Source of the DNA: Imbricaverruca yamaguchii
Taxonomy: Eukaryota; Arthropoda; Thecostraca; Neoverrucidae
Direction: 5' to 3'
Length of the DNA stretch: 64,000 bases
Assembly (NCBI GenBank): GCA_034440575.1
Contig: JAOTOL010001220.1
Location: forward strand, 124,001-188,000
Positions 23,504-35,683 of the stretch are shown here, piece after piece. The translations under genes and the position numbers were made by a program. How positions within the stretch are numbered: position 1 is the first letter of the stretch; each line of letters opens with the position of its first letter. The notes under the pieces are model-generated. The model made no database searches and was not told the origin of the DNA. It worked only from the letters and a program-made list of their open reading frames with translations.

Positions 23504-24465
23504 TCTGTAGACTGGTCCGAGATCCGCTGGTGACCTTGTCTTGATAGATAAGCTCCTCGAGCAAAACGTCTCGGAACATTTTGAGTCCAGGAAGCTTTTG
23601 AGAAGTACATTAAGCCCGAACAAAGCAGGATATCATCGTTTCGGTAATTTTAAACAAGGAAATATTAAAAGTCGGCATGGGTTTAGGGAGTGCATGTATC
23701 GTGAAACAAATAAATAAATAAATAAATATTATCGGTACTAGCACGGTCTTGGTTCTCAGGTGAATTTCATTGGCATGGAAAATCAACGAAGACATAAAAC
23801 GGAAGCATAATCATGTACGCTTTGACAACGCAGTCGCTTCAAATGAACATCATGTGAGATTGAACGTCACTTAGGTTGCTGGCTGGTAGAATGCCATCCA
23901 ATTAAGCATGGCGACAAGATTCTGAATCGCTAGCACTTACGCTGTGCCCGGCATTATTATGCGACATCATTATATTCCGGCATCAAAGCTGATTAACGGC
24001 TACGGTGCGTTCCATCAGCGTTGTTAACACCTAGGGTAAAATTTTGATTAAAATATCAGTTCATCGGAGCAGCATATTGATGCAGCATAGGAGATATAGT
24101 GTCACAAATCCACAAAGTGTTCAGGCTTGATATGAGACACAGAGGCCCATCTGGATTAAACCTAAAAGGAATGATACCATTGGCCTATACAAATGGATAG
24201 GGAACACCATAATCGATACATTACCCTCAACTCTAAAGAAACTGTTTACCAATATGATCCCTACATATATCAGTCGTTCTTATACCTTCTACCTACTTAC
24301 CAATACCTATCTACCGACCCATCTACCCCAGTACATCTGGCCATATTCACTTGATCTCGAGCAACACATGTGTGGACAAACAGCACAGCTATTTGTCCTG
24401 ATAGCCTGAATCAATCTTACTGCTGAACACCAAGAATCGAGTGCGCGAGTTGTCGACCCGATGCC
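23504..24465. other. No recognised gene
   Basis: AT-rich, with a short (aaat)n run at about 23706-23728. Confidence 0.3.
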
Positions 24466-24467
24466 TA

Positions 24468-24592
24468 AAACTCTACTTGATGCTCACAATTTCTACTTGA
24501 TGCCTACACCTGCCTACTTGCTGCTTACACCTGCCTACTGGATGCTTACATCTGTATCCTTGATGCTTACATTTGTGCGCTTGATTGCGTTT
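24468..24592. repeat. 21-bp tandem repeat (consensus ctacttgatgcttacacctgc)
   Basis: Five to six units of 21 bp. Because 21 is a multiple of three, it forms the start of a 215-codon plus-strand frame that is otherwise featureless. Confidence 0.7.
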
Positions 24593-25323
24593 GCTGTCTC
24601 AAATTCAACTATGCCAGTGAATCTGTTTATTTTACGGGAAGCTCTGCTCTATATGCGCTGTGTCGGATTATCGCGGTGCACCGGCGCGTGCAAAGCGCGT
24701 CACGGACGAGTATCAATGGTGTTCCAGAGGTTCCCTGGAAGCACGACTGGCGGGTTGGAGGCGCGTTACAGACGAGTTACATCAGTTACCTCGGTCTTAG
24801 GAAGGGTTACTGAGGATAATGCTGGTGTTCAGGGGGTGCCACAGATAATTGCAGGAGTATGGTTGAGTTCCGACCGGATCTCTGCAGTGATGATTCTGCA
24901 TATGTTCAGGATGGTTCATACGCATGTCAATGGCGTGTACACTGGGAGTGCACATGGTGTTAAACTAGGCTCAACATGTCTTGGGAGGCACGGTACTCCC
25001 GACCCTGGCGCTGCAAAGGGTGGCAAATGTGATAATTCAGGCAAACGAGTCATTTTCTCCCTCTCTGTGTTAGAACCACCTGTGGCCATTACCGTCCTAA
25101 GTTCCTGACTTGCCACCCGATCCAGTTTCTCCATCCCGTTGTCATAAGCCTCTACAAACTCGCCATCCCCGTGTCCTGCAAGCTTCCACAAACTCTTCAC
25201 CATCCAGTCAGAGAGACGGGCAGCACTTCCTGCTAACGGCCGGCCGACGGCGTGCGGACCCACCGCTGAGCGCGACAGCAAAGCTCGCAGGCCATATCGG
25301 CACGGCTGCATTACTGCGTGCAA
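24593..25323 (-). other. Unassigned minus-strand reading frame (25323-24916) in GC-neutral DNA
   Basis: The 135-codon minus frame has a middle part of ordinary protein-like composition (for example GEFVEAYDNGMEKLDRVASQ). It sits outside tandem repeats, unlike most long frames here. I recognise no domain and see no convincing splice sites. It could be a fragment of a mobile element. Confidence 0.2.
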
Positions 25324-27920
25324 CTGCTAATGGCCGTGATTATCAGCTCGGTGGAGCGAGCTGCGCCACCACGTGCACCGTGGAGCGCGGCCGGCCGGGG
25401 TGCAGCTGGCGCGCCGCCGTCTCCTGGGGGAATCGATACGTCGCCGCCGCGCCGTCTGCGGCGCCCAGCCCGCCAGACGGCCGCCGCCTTCGACGAACGG
25501 CGCGGCCGCGTGATGGCCGGCGGCGCGCGCGGCCGCATCGATTGTCGCGCGACGGCCGGGTCAGCCGGGGCGACGGCCAGGTCAGCCGGGGCGGCGCCCT
25601 TCCGCGAACGGGTCACCGCCACACCCGCCGCCGTGTGGACGCCGCTCTCGGCGGAAGCGTTCCGCAGAAGCCGTTATTGCGTCCACGCGGCGAGTTACGG
25701 CGGCAGATTGCAGTGCGCTCTGTCCATGCGGCAGTGCGATAGATTCGGAGTTCAGCTGGATGGCGAGTCCGCCGAACGGCCGAGTGGCCGTGATGAGGCC
25801 CACTTGCATGCCGCGCTCTCGGCGTGCTCTCGGCAGTGGGCTCTTCAGCGCGACTCCAAGTGGTCTCGTCGGTTCGCTGCATAGCTCTTGGCTAACCTCC
25901 GAACTCGAGGTCAAACGGTTCCTGACCATTTGGCAGGAAGCGCAGGAAAGCTTGGCGCAGAGCGCAGGACGGCACGTAGTTTCAAAACCGACACAAAACA
26001 CAGCGGGACACGTTTCGGTTCCGAACAAGACCACGGCACGGCTCAACGCGGCACAACAATGCAGCACTGCGCGACAACTCCAGCACAAGCGCAGAGCACT
26101 ACAGGCAAATCAACTCAGCACATAATAGGACGGAACCGATCGTGCGCAACCATAGTAGCCACACAAAACGCTCAAGAATGCCACAGACCGGTGTAGTGAT
26201 GTCACAGACCGGAAATGCTGCTGGTGAAAACATAATCTGGCATTGAACCGATATCTGCAACCGCAAAATGCAGTCTTCTTTTCATCTGGTACTCCTCCAT
26301 CTGAGTTGCGACACACTGCACATGGAACGTCTTCAAACAGAGAGGATACCAACACGATGGCATATTTGGGTGGGTCACACCATGAAATTGACCCAAGTTC
26401 CGTGTTGTATCTTCAGCCGCTTGACTAGTTGATACTAGTTCCAATCGCAGGCAAAGACTAGAGTGGCAACCAGGGTGGGATCTGCAGGCGATTTGGTGCG
26501 GATTATCACTCCTTGCTTCCGGTACGCGTTGCTTAGTTCAATTGTTTAGTGTGGAAACAACATCTGCCTAGTTCGCTACCTTTGTTAAATTGCAGATGTG
26601 TCGGTCATCACATGGCTTCCCGAAAATTGATATTCAGTCTTTTTAGCTTTAATAGATAATCTGTTAATGCAACATTGGGATAATTTTGCTAAAAAATAAG
26701 CTTTAGTCAGCAGTGCAAATATTCAAAAATGAATCACCAAGTACATGATATATGGCTTATCGGAGCACCACGACTGGCGGTAGTCCTGGAAATATGGTAA
26801 TGTGGTATGTCATTTTCGATCAAACCTGCACTGAGAGTATTTCAAGCTGTAATTCGACATCATCATATGCTTTGTGTCATATCACTTCCCACATTGTGCA
26901 TTCCTCGTATGACATACCACACACCCAACCGCATCACACATTGTCAGGGAGACTACAAAGCATGCACCGTGCCACGGGCAAAGTACCAGGAACTAATAAC
27001 GCCCAACAAAAAACAAACCGAGCAATGGAATGGCTGGAATGATTTCAATTGCCGCACCATTACGAGTGTCGCATACTTACTCACAGACAGATAGCTTGTG
27101 CAGGTTGAGTGACGAGCACATGCATAGTCTGATGTGTGTGTCAGAAGAGCGCTTACCTGAGGGATTTACGGCCGCGCACACACAGCGCTGAACAGACATA
27201 CTCGCTCTGCAAAGTGCAAAGCATACCTACAGACTGCAACCTGAAGAATGATGAGTGCAAAAACTGGCTCGCTGTCTGAGCAATTTATGCAGTGTACGCA
27301 TTTTCTGGGTATTTTTAATTCCAGACAGAGATTGCACGATTAAATTCTGGATCTCAGAACCAAATGCTACCCGGGTTCGGCTCAGTTTTGTTAAAGATCA
27401 AGCAGCACCCATGCACAGAAGAAGCATCTCTATATAACACAGATATAGACGAATAGGCACAAAATAAGATCAACAGTTTACGCGACCTGAATAAAAAATA
27501 CATTCACGACAATGATTGTACTTGCCACGATACTTCTCGCAAGGGGTTGGGCTCTTATCCAAGAACCTCGGCGATATTTGCGTGCCGATATAATTATGTC
27601 ATCTTGTTGCGTTATATACTTCGCTGATCGCATGGTTAAGCCGTCTGCAATACAAAATGCTTAGTGTTTTTGCGAGCGGTGTTCCAGAAACGTAGGTCCG
27701 AATCGTTTTCACCAACAATTGTGGCTGAGAATAAAAATTTGCCATTCATATCTGAAGTACTATTCATATTCAACATCAAAGTTCAGTGGACTGCCCAGCG
27801 ACGCTCACGGGCTCAGTAGCTGAAGATTTATATCAACATCGGTGCTGTTCGGTGTGCGGCACAGCTAATTATGCGGCATGCAGCTCATTGTAAGGTTTTA
27901 ATTGTCCCGTGGGCAAACCT
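25324..27920. other. GC/CpG-rich segment (to ~25.9 kb) then AT-rich DNA; no recognised gene
   Basis: 25200-25800 is strongly CpG-rich, with overlapping frames on all sides that reflect composition only. It could be a CpG-island-like promoter, but no exon is recognised next to it. 26.1-27.9 kb shows nothing. Confidence 0.3.
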
Positions 27921-27924
27921 GGGA

Positions 27925-27992
27925 AGATGTCGGGCAGAGGTCGGGCCGAGGTCGGGCCGAGGTCGGGCCGAGGTCGGGTCGGGTCGGGTCGG
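27925..27992. repeat. 11-bp (gaggtcgggcc) and 5-bp (gtcgg) tandem repeats
   Basis: About four copies of the 11-bp unit, followed by gtcgg-type short units. Confidence 0.8.
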
Positions 27993-28349
27993 GCTGTTTA
28001 GTGATTTGTGCCCGCCAGCCGCCGGCGGTTGGCGGCTGGCGGCGAGCCCTGTCTGCAGCCGTGCTCGACCGCCATCGCCGACGGCGTCTTTATAATCTAG
28101 TGGCAATAACGGCGGCGAGCCGTCGCCTTCGTCGGCGATGCGCGGCCGCCGCGGACGCAGATTGGAAAAGTTGGCCATGGCCGGTCGACAGGCCGCCAGA
28201 GCACCGGCCACACGCCGCCACCGCCGCCGGTAGTGACCGCCTGTTGGCCGCCTGTTGCGCCGCCGACACGGGCCGCATCGGGGCCGATCGCGCCACTGTT
28301 GGCTGCAGCCGACGCCGTGGCTAGCCGCCGCTGGTCGCTCTCGCCTGTT

Positions 28350-29140
28350 GCGTCTCTGACACCTTGCTCCGCCTGTCGCGCTGCTGGCGCCTTACTCCGC
28401 CTGTCGCGCTGCTGGCGCCTTACTCCGCCTGTCGCGCTGCTGGCGCCTTACTCCGCCTGTCGCGCCGCTTATGCCTGCCTCCGCCTGTCGCGCTGCTTAC
28501 ACCTGTCTCAGCCTGTCGCGCTGCTGGCGCCTTACTCCGCCTGTCACGGCGCTTACACCTGCCTGCGCCTGTCGCGCTGCTGGCGCCTTACTCCGCCTGT
28601 CGCGCTGCTGGCGCCTTACTCCGCCTGTCACGCCGCTTACACCTGCCTCCGCCTGTCGCGCTGCTTACACCTGTCTCAGCCTGTCGCGCTGCTTACACCT
28701 GTCTCAGCCTGTCGCGCCGCTTACACCTGTCTCAGCCTGTCGCGCTGCTTACACCTGCCTCCGCCTGTCGCGCTGCTTACACCTGTCTCAGCCTGTCGCG
28801 CCGCTTACACCTGTCTCAGCCTGTCGCGCCGCTTACACCTGCCTCCGCCTGTCGCGCTGCTGGCGCCTTACTCCGCCTGTCGCGTTGCTGGCGCCTTACT
28901 CCGCCTGTCGCGCTGCTGGCGCCTTACTCCGCCTGTCGCGCTGCTGGCGCCTTACTCCGCCTGTCACGCCGCTTACACCTGCCTCCGCCTGTCGCGCTGC
29001 TTACACCTGTCTCATCCTGTCGCGCCGCTTACGCCTGCCTGCGCCTGTCGCGCCGCTTACACCTGCCTCCGCCTGTCGCGCCGCCGACGCTTTACTCCGC
29101 CTGTCACGCGCTTACACCTACCTCCGCCTGTTGCGCAGGG
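28350..29140. repeat. 28-bp minisatellite with two interleaved unit types
   Basis: About 28 units. They share cgcctgtcgcgctg and carry either ctggcgccttactc or cttacacctgtctc/gcctc as the second half. The two types occur in blocks. Three units equal 84 bp, so 224- to 382-codon frames arise artefactually. Confidence 0.95.
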
Positions 29141-29404
29141 GATAGCCACTGCAGCTTATCGGGGCTCAAACGGCCACCGCCGCCTGTCGCGACCCAAGTA
29201 TCCACCTCCTCCTATCGCTGCTGGCAACGAATATTTACGCTGCGGCGATTCAATTCTGGAGAGCCTATCGCAGCGTAAGCCCGGTGACTGGAGAGATCAG
29301 TTCCTGGTGAAATCGCCAGCGTCGGGTCGCATCAGCTGCTTGGACGCTGATCAGCGGTGCGCTTGTGGAGGACGGGTGTAGCTGTCGACTGGTGGAGGCG
29401 CTGT

Positions 29405-29730
29405 GAACAACAGCGGTGCTGACGGCTGGCGGCTGTGCTGACGGCTGGTGGCTGTGCTGACGGCTGGCGGCTGTGCTGACGGCTGGCGGCTGTGCTGACG
29501 GCTGGCGGCTGTGCTGACGGCTGGCGGCTGTGTTGACGGCTGGCGGCTGTGCTGACGGTTGGCGGCGGCGCTGACGGCTGGCGGCTGTGCTGACGGCTGG
29601 CGGCTGTGCTGACGGCTGGCGGCTGTGCTGACGGCTGGCGGCTGTGCTGACGGCTGGCGGCTGTGCTGACGGCTGGCGGCTGTGCTGACGGCTGGCGGCT
29701 GTGCTGACGGCTGGCGGCGGTGCTGTGAAC
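29405..29730. repeat. 19-bp minisatellite (ggctgtgctgacggctggc)
   Basis: About 17 nearly identical units, giving long minus-strand frames of 19-residue periodicity. Confidence 0.95.
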
Positions 29731-30333
29731 GGCAGCCGTGCTGCTGGCCAGCGGCAGGCCGGGGACAGTGGCCGCCCGGGCCGCATTCTGAACCGCCAGC
29801 CGCGTCAATCTATCACGGCTCCAGTCACAATCAAGTGAAGAAGCCATGACTGGACCAATTTTCTCTGCAGGAGGTCGCGGCCAGAGCCGGCCGTAGCAGG
29901 CGTCCCGGGCCGCGGCCAGGTCCTCCGCAGAGCGGCCGTTGCCATGGCGACTCGGCTGCATCGGCCGAGCCTGCAGGGCGCCGGGCCGCGCCGATTACGC
30001 CTGCGGACCGCCGCCGACTGTCACTCAAAACAAATGAACGTGTTTGACAGGACAAAGATTGCCTGTCATTTGTCATGTTGGTCGCCGCCGGTGTTGAATA
30101 GGTCGGTCGACCGTGCGACCTGAGCACTCGCGGTGGCGGCGGCGGCGGCGGCGGCCCAGAGCCGAGACGATCACAGCGACCTCGGCCGGCGGCGACGAGA
30201 AAGAGCGCCGCAAAAGCAACGGCCCAATTGCAGGCTGTCATATCATCTGGTGCGATTCATATGTACAGGCGAATGTCGTTGCATTGACGGGAACTTGAAG
30301 TATCCGTTTAAATTATACAATTGGACTGTAATG
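29731..30333. other. GC-rich DNA, no recognised gene
   Basis: Contains a (ggc)n run near 30133-30155. No exon recognised. Confidence 0.3.
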
Positions 30334-30611
30334 CACTGGGGATACCAGTGTCCGTGGGCACACGCTCCCTCCCCCATGGAAGATAGCACCCTCCAGTCGA
30401 GAAAAAGCTCCCCTCAGTAAGGCTCGAGTGCACCTCCAATGCATTTCTTTCAGTCAGAAGCGTCCCTCTGAGAGGAAAAGACTCTTCAGTGTGCTTCAGT
30501 GCACCCACACTTCCACTGAATTTCTCAGCCAGAGGCGCCTCCCCTGAAGAAATGGAGCCCTTCCACACAAGTGGTCCCATGAATCATTGACAAATTCTGC
30601 ATCCGCTGCTG
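30334..30611 (+). mobile_element. Diverged hAT-type MITE, copy 2
   Basis: Shares blocks with the intact element at 33710-34004 (ctcccccatggaaga; ggctcgagtgcacctccaatg; tcagtcagaagcg). The ends are decayed versions of the same inverted repeat (cactggggataccag and ctgcatccgctgctg). Flanks ctgtaatg/gtctaata agree at 5 of 8 bases, as expected of an old 8-bp duplication. Confidence 0.5.
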
Positions 30612-30964
30612 GTCTAATACTCAACTTGTAACAGATGGATATGCTTTTTTACCATTAAAAGATACATATATTTTCACACATATATTTTCAGTTGTATTGG
30701 GGAGGTGCAGCCAATAAACTCTACTAAGCTCATAAATAGGAAGCGAAGAAGTTCATCTAATTTCACTCTGGAGTGAGCTTTGAATCACGATGATTGGGTT
30801 TAAACCACACATGATGTTGGTTTCCAATTTAAGCTTAGATATAGTTAAATGATATTGATGTATAGGACTGGAACATCGAATTTAGTCATTTGTGTGAATT
30901 ATTACCCGTTTTTGTTCTTCAATTTTTATATGCTGGGTGTGGTTTTTTGCTAACTATCCCGTGC
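30612..30964. other. AT-rich DNA, nothing recognised
   Basis: No reading frame or repeat of note. Confidence 0.3.
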
Positions 30965-31435
30965 TGCCCCTTTGGATTTTTTCCACCCATACTGCTTTCC
31001 GCTGATCGTAAAAGCATGGCGACATGTGTGAACATTTTGGAAGTCAGGTCATCCACGGTCACCGAGTTAGTCAAGATCAAGCATGGCCATATAAAAAAGT
31101 TCAACTACAAGACATGAAGTGAAATGACGTGACTACAGGACAAAACATGAAGTGAAATGACGTGACTACAAGACAGGACATGAAGTGAAATGACGTGAAT
31201 ACAAGACAAGACATGAGGTGAAATGACGTGACTACAAGACAGGACATGAAGTGAAATGACGTGAATACAAGACAAGACATGAGGTGAAATGACCTGACTA
31301 CAAGACAAGACATGACGTCCGCGGCGATCTCACAAACCACCTAGTGACGTCACCTTTTGAGGAGGCTAATGATGACCCTCCCGAGACGGAATGTGAGGAT
31401 CTGGCCGGAGAGACCATGACCGGAGAAAGACCGGA
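30965..31435 (+). mobile_element. TTAA transposon family 1, copy D, with central part replaced by a tandem array
   Basis: The left part matches copy A (gaagtcaggtcatcc, gagttagtcaagatcaag). The right part matches its 3' end (cctagtgacgtcac, gacggaatgtgaggatctgg, ccggagagac). The intervening sequence of copy A is absent and a 33-bp repeat stands in its place. Confidence 0.55.
31104..31316. repeat. 33-bp tandem repeat inside copy D
   Basis: About 6.5 units built on gaagtgaaatgacgtgacta plus caagacaggacat, alternating gaagtg/gaggtg and gactac/gaatac variants. Confidence 0.9.
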
Positions 31436-32881
31436 GGGGTATGCTTGAGCTGTTCAACTGTTCGCTTTCTAGGAACCAGATTGTAGCAATTAGGTCTTGT
31501 GTCACAAGTCGCATGATTCCGACAGATTTTTCGGCTTGCTAATGCATTCGTTGCAAAGTGAATTCGACGTAGCCTCTAAACTCGGTCATATAGCTATCAA
31601 ATATTGAAATTCCATTTCGTCCTCCAGTGCATTCAATCGGCTTGAGCGAATTTATGGGGCCAGCGAGCCGCCATAGAACATCATCACGAAAGAGTGGCCT
31701 AGTTCTGCTGCAAAGCCAGCCATAGAGGGACTCCGGCCGGCGGCTACGGCGCTGGCGGACCTGCACTTGGTGCACATCACCATCACAGCTCACTGGTAAT
31801 CATTTCCGACAACATCCTGAAGCTGTCTGACACCATCAAACTTAGATACGATCACATGGCATCATTCAAAATAATCATAAAATAAATACTTTAGCCCTGT
31901 TCCGTGCCGGGAGTGATGGCACCTTACACGTTGGGGGTGAGTTGCATCTGATGGGGCATCGCTTACCGACCATGTGGCGCAGCAAACTTAAAGATTTCCT
32001 GTCGGGGCACGGACCAGTGAGTCACAGCTCTATGATGTCATACGTGGGAACATGGCTGGTCGCTTTTTCGTTGAAGTCCCTAATTATTCGCAGCTAACCT
32101 CATTCGTTGCCCAAGCGGCCTATGCCGTGTGTGTGTGGCAGTGTGCCAGGCACCTCACCTAGCCTGCTCACGTAGGTCATTGCCCTCTCCAAGTTCATTG
32201 ATCCACCACCACCACCTTGGTGGCGGTGATGGATTTGTGCTTTAGGGCGCGTCGACTGCCTTGAACATTTTGCACTCATCACCACCACTCTGGGTTTACT
32301 TCGAACGCGAAAACTTCTCATTCTTGTTTCCCACTGAGCGCTGGAAAATAGTGTTTCGGGCACTATTTCGGAAGTTTTCAGAGCGTGAACAATTTTTGGA
32401 CGCCATCTGACCTCGATTTACAGGTCAAATTGCAGCAAACCACACATGTTTGAATAATCACACATTTGACGAAAAGTGCGCTGTTTGAACTGACCTGGAA
32501 GCTCAGCCAGTCACCTAGAGAAAAACAATTAGGTGTTAATTGAGAGATTTCGTCACCTAAAACGCGCCACTTTTGTCCCACATTGCCAGAGCGCTTTGGT
32601 GCCGAACGCGAGAGGGTCACAGCTACCTCATGATCTGCCATTAGCGGCAAAATTCCGGGCACGGAAGAATTAAGATTCCATCGGAGAACGTCAGTGTCAC
32701 CTATTTGTTGTTTGGCATGAGTTTTACCGCAAGACGTATAGAAGTGCTTGGATGAGAATCATGGGCAGGATGAGGTGCATTAAGAAGAACCTGAATATAA
32801 CGTCACTAAGCACTGGAGAAGCGAGGGAATGAAGCTTGCAATATGGCTCTTGAGCTGCAGGTTGGGAGGTTATAGCGGGAG
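31436..32881. other. No recognised gene; SINE-tail-like motif near 32230
   Basis: ggctttagggcgcgtcgactgc-like sequence at about 32230-32253 resembles the tail of the stub at 9837. Otherwise only short frames. Confidence 0.3.
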
Positions 32882-32894
32882 AACAAACTTGTGA

Positions 32895-33046
32895 GGGCTA
32901 TGGGTATCAAATGTCCCGGGTTCGACTTTAGCGCCACTCAGGACATTTCCCAATCCCGCGGCCCACCGGCGAAACAGTGTGGGCGGCGCCATTAGCCGTG
33001 AATGTGCATAAAGTGTGTCGTAAACCAACCAATAAACAAACAAACA
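32895..33046 (+). mobile_element. tRNA-derived SINE, 5'-truncated, with 13-bp target-site duplication
   Basis: Same family as 20881: B box gggttcgacttt, the atcccgcggcccaccggcg body, and tail ccaaccaataaacaaac with extra caaa units. The A box is missing. Direct repeats aacaaacttgtga lie at 32882-32894 and 33047-33059 (overlapping the caaa-type tail). Confidence 0.9.
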
Positions 33047-33059
33047 AACAAACTTGTGA

Positions 33060-33701
33060 ACCGTCCACGACTGGATTCTGATGCTAGTCCGTGTAATCAT
33101 AGCAGTATTGTGCTCAATATCGGCGAAAGAACATTGGATAAGCAAAATACAAATATTTCATAGATCAGGACAGAACGGATTTCGTCATAGTGCAATGAAA
33201 TTTTGGAGAGATGCACAAATACGTCAGAGGAGCCACGTTTCGCAAACAGTGAAACCAACGTCTAATGCGGAAACAGTGTACGCCATCCCTTTTGAGAGAC
33301 GCGTAAGGAATAAGGCACACCAGAGCAAATGTGATGACCCATACGTTGGCAAAGACGGTGTAAGAAACGGTGTTATGTGTGAAAACGAAGCATCTAGAAA
33401 TTGTCTCATTTGGGGGCCCTTGTCGATTAGGAAAAACATACGGTAAGCCATAAACAATGAAGTCCTTCACCATATTGACACTGTTCGAGCCATAGCAAGT
33501 AAGAATCGGATCATTAGTTTTCAAAGCATTGCCGTTCCAACGACATAGCAAGAACAACCACCGAAACAAGCCGGCGCTCTTCTTTTTATCGCTAACCCAC
33601 TTATAGGCAACAAAATCCACATTAACGTAGCTGCCAATGATGCATTTTGCATGCACAAAGCACTAGGGCTTTGGAATCAATTGTGTTTTCTAACCAATTC
33701 A
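33060..33701 (-). other. Unassigned minus-strand frame (33656-33165)
   Basis: A 163-codon open frame of normal composition, outside tandem repeats, with an overlapping plus-strand frame of 121 codons. No motif recognised. It may be chance or a mobile-element fragment. Confidence 0.15.
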
Positions 33702-33709
33702 CCGGTTAC

Positions 33710-34004
33710 CAGGGGCGGATACAAGGGGCACTAGGGACATGTGCACCTCGCCCCTCCCCATGGAAAGTGGGCGCCCATCTAGCCACGACAAGGCACAGCT
33801 CGAATTCTCAGTCAGAGGTGCCTCACTGAGGTGAAATGGCGCTCTTTGAAGGGTCAGACCTTCCTCCAGGATGGCTCGAGTGCACCCCAGTGCTTTTTTA
33901 TCAGCCAGGCGCGCCCCTCGCGGTCAACGACGACCATCCAGGTATTTTTCCAGTGACGTCCCTTCGGACATGCGCCCCCATGGTAATCATTGGATCCGCC
34001 CCTG
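33710..34004 (+). mobile_element. hAT-type MITE with intact 8-bp target-site duplication
   Basis: 295 bp. The left end caggggcggatacaa and the inverse of the right end (ttggatccgcccctg) form a 15-bp inverted repeat with one mismatch. Flanking 8-bp direct repeats ccggttac lie at 33702-33709 and 34005-34012. CAGGGGCGGAT-type ends and 8-bp duplications are typical of hAT elements. There is no transposase. Confidence 0.93.
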
Positions 34005-34012
34005 CCGGTTAC

Positions 34013-35683
34013 AATGATTGAACGGTAGTGGGTACCGCACGATTTGTTTTGGCGAAAAGAAATGTCATCCACCTGTAGGTCTCAGGAAAGCATCACAGGT
34101 CAAGTTAAGTCATTCGGCTATTACCACCTTCGGTCGTATAGGAAGGGGTGGGGGTACGACCCCCCTGGCGATTCAAAACCGTGCATGTTACGAAAACGAA
34201 CCAAGGACCAAAGTTATAGATCTGGCCGAGATCTCGCGATTGGAATTCAGTATGGCCTTCTAAGGTGAATGGTTGACCTTCCAGGTCAGGTCAAAAGTCT
34301 ATTTTTTGGGTATTTTCATAAGAAAATCGTCTGTTATATCGAAACTAATGTTTAAATTTGAACGAGGTTGCCGGAAATATGTTTCTATTTTGATCTTGCG
34401 AATATAACGACATGTCACACGATGTGATCGGACCAATACATCATGCACCAAATGAGGTCAGAGCCGTGGCCCCAAATATCCAACACTTTGAAAAGTGGTT
34501 CCAATTTCTAAGTTTGAAGTTCCCCAGGATAAAAATGGACGCTGAATTCGAATTCAGTACGAAAAATTACCGTAGGTCAGCTAAGAAAGGTCGAAAGGTC
34601 GAACGAGGTCAACCGAGGTCACCGATTTTTGGAACATTATTTTCCAATGGGAACCCATCTGGCAACTGTATTTTGTATTATATGCCCATAGCTACGCTAA
34701 GTACGTAAAAAATACGTGCGATGATCACGTATTTGCTGAAAACTGGTCGGAGGTGCTCCCCCTATATGATCTCATAACTCCGTGACCTGACATGACCTAC
34801 AAAAATCACGAAAAGTCGTCAAAAGGTTTCCCCAAAGGGTACTGAAAATCTCAGAGCAATCCGTTTGGATTTCATCGGTTTGGATCGTTCATCGGTTTGG
34901 AAGGAACACACAAAAAGCCTAAGGGGGTTGCACCCCCCCCCCCGTATACGGGCGAGGGTTAAGGGCCATATAGAGCGATGAATTATTTCAGTTTTCTACC
35001 GAAGAGGACTGGGTCGAATGTCTGTTACGCGTAAATGATGGCGGGTAAATTTTGAAAATTCCGGTAGGAATGGAGTGTTTGGGTGGCTTGCACATGTCTT
35101 TTCGATTGGTCTTTCATTGAATATGACTTCCATAGACGTGGTAAGCTTTGCATCCAAGCGTAGTTAGACCTTAGCGTGCCCCACCACCACCACTTGACGG
35201 CGACCGATGTGAGGTGTGCGCCGTTCGGCTCTGGTTAGCAGGGCCCTAGACTGTTTTGAGACGCTTTCTGTCAAAATAAACGAATTTGACAACTGCGATG
35301 ATACGTGTGCTAAAAAGAGTACGTCAAACTACATGAGCAGGTCTGCTTTCGCTTCATGCAACATCCTACGAAACACCTTTCAATTGTTCCATAACTTGTG
35401 ATGCATTTGCTATTCAAGTAGGCTAGGACGTTTCGTGGCAGAAGCAGGATGGTGAATATGGCAGGCATCAAACAAGATAAGGTCCGGTATACTTCTGGCC
35501 ACTTGGATGCAAAGACATAAATATTTATGGTTTTATAAGAACCTCAGGGGCCCATCTGAGTTATGCCGAAGGAAGACGAACCACTTTCACTGAACACCGG
35601 CTGGCATTAAACGAGCCTACACCTTTACTTGCTCATGCTGAATTGATGACCACCATGTGATTCTTTAAATAGAAGATTCAGAT
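34013..35683. other. Probable old repeat rich in AGGTCA-like motifs; no gene
   Basis: 34100-34640 has many aggtca/aggtcg units, including a cluster at 34575-34625. A cccccccccc run and cgtatacg palindrome lie near 34935. The same style of sequence recurs at 61.2-62.0 kb, suggesting a dispersed element. Confidence 0.3.

Noticed and set aside
23280..23623. Several Cys-Val and Thr-His repeat proteins
   Set aside because: Frames created by the (TG)n microsatellite.
25110..26125. Overlapping 100-200-codon frames in CpG-rich DNA
   Set aside because: Open on both strands because of low stop frequency at high GC. No motif, no convincing splice sites.
28233..29381. Long plus-strand frames (224-382 codons) over the 28-bp array
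   Set aside because: Produced by the repeat: three 28-bp units equal 84 bp, so every frame repeats without stops. No non-repeat domain.
29265..29961. Minus-strand frames of 173 and 209 codons
   Set aside because: Artefact of the 19-bp array (57 bp per three units).
33081..33656. Opposed 121- and 163-codon frames
   Set aside because: Not recognised and no supporting signals; kept only as a low-confidence note.
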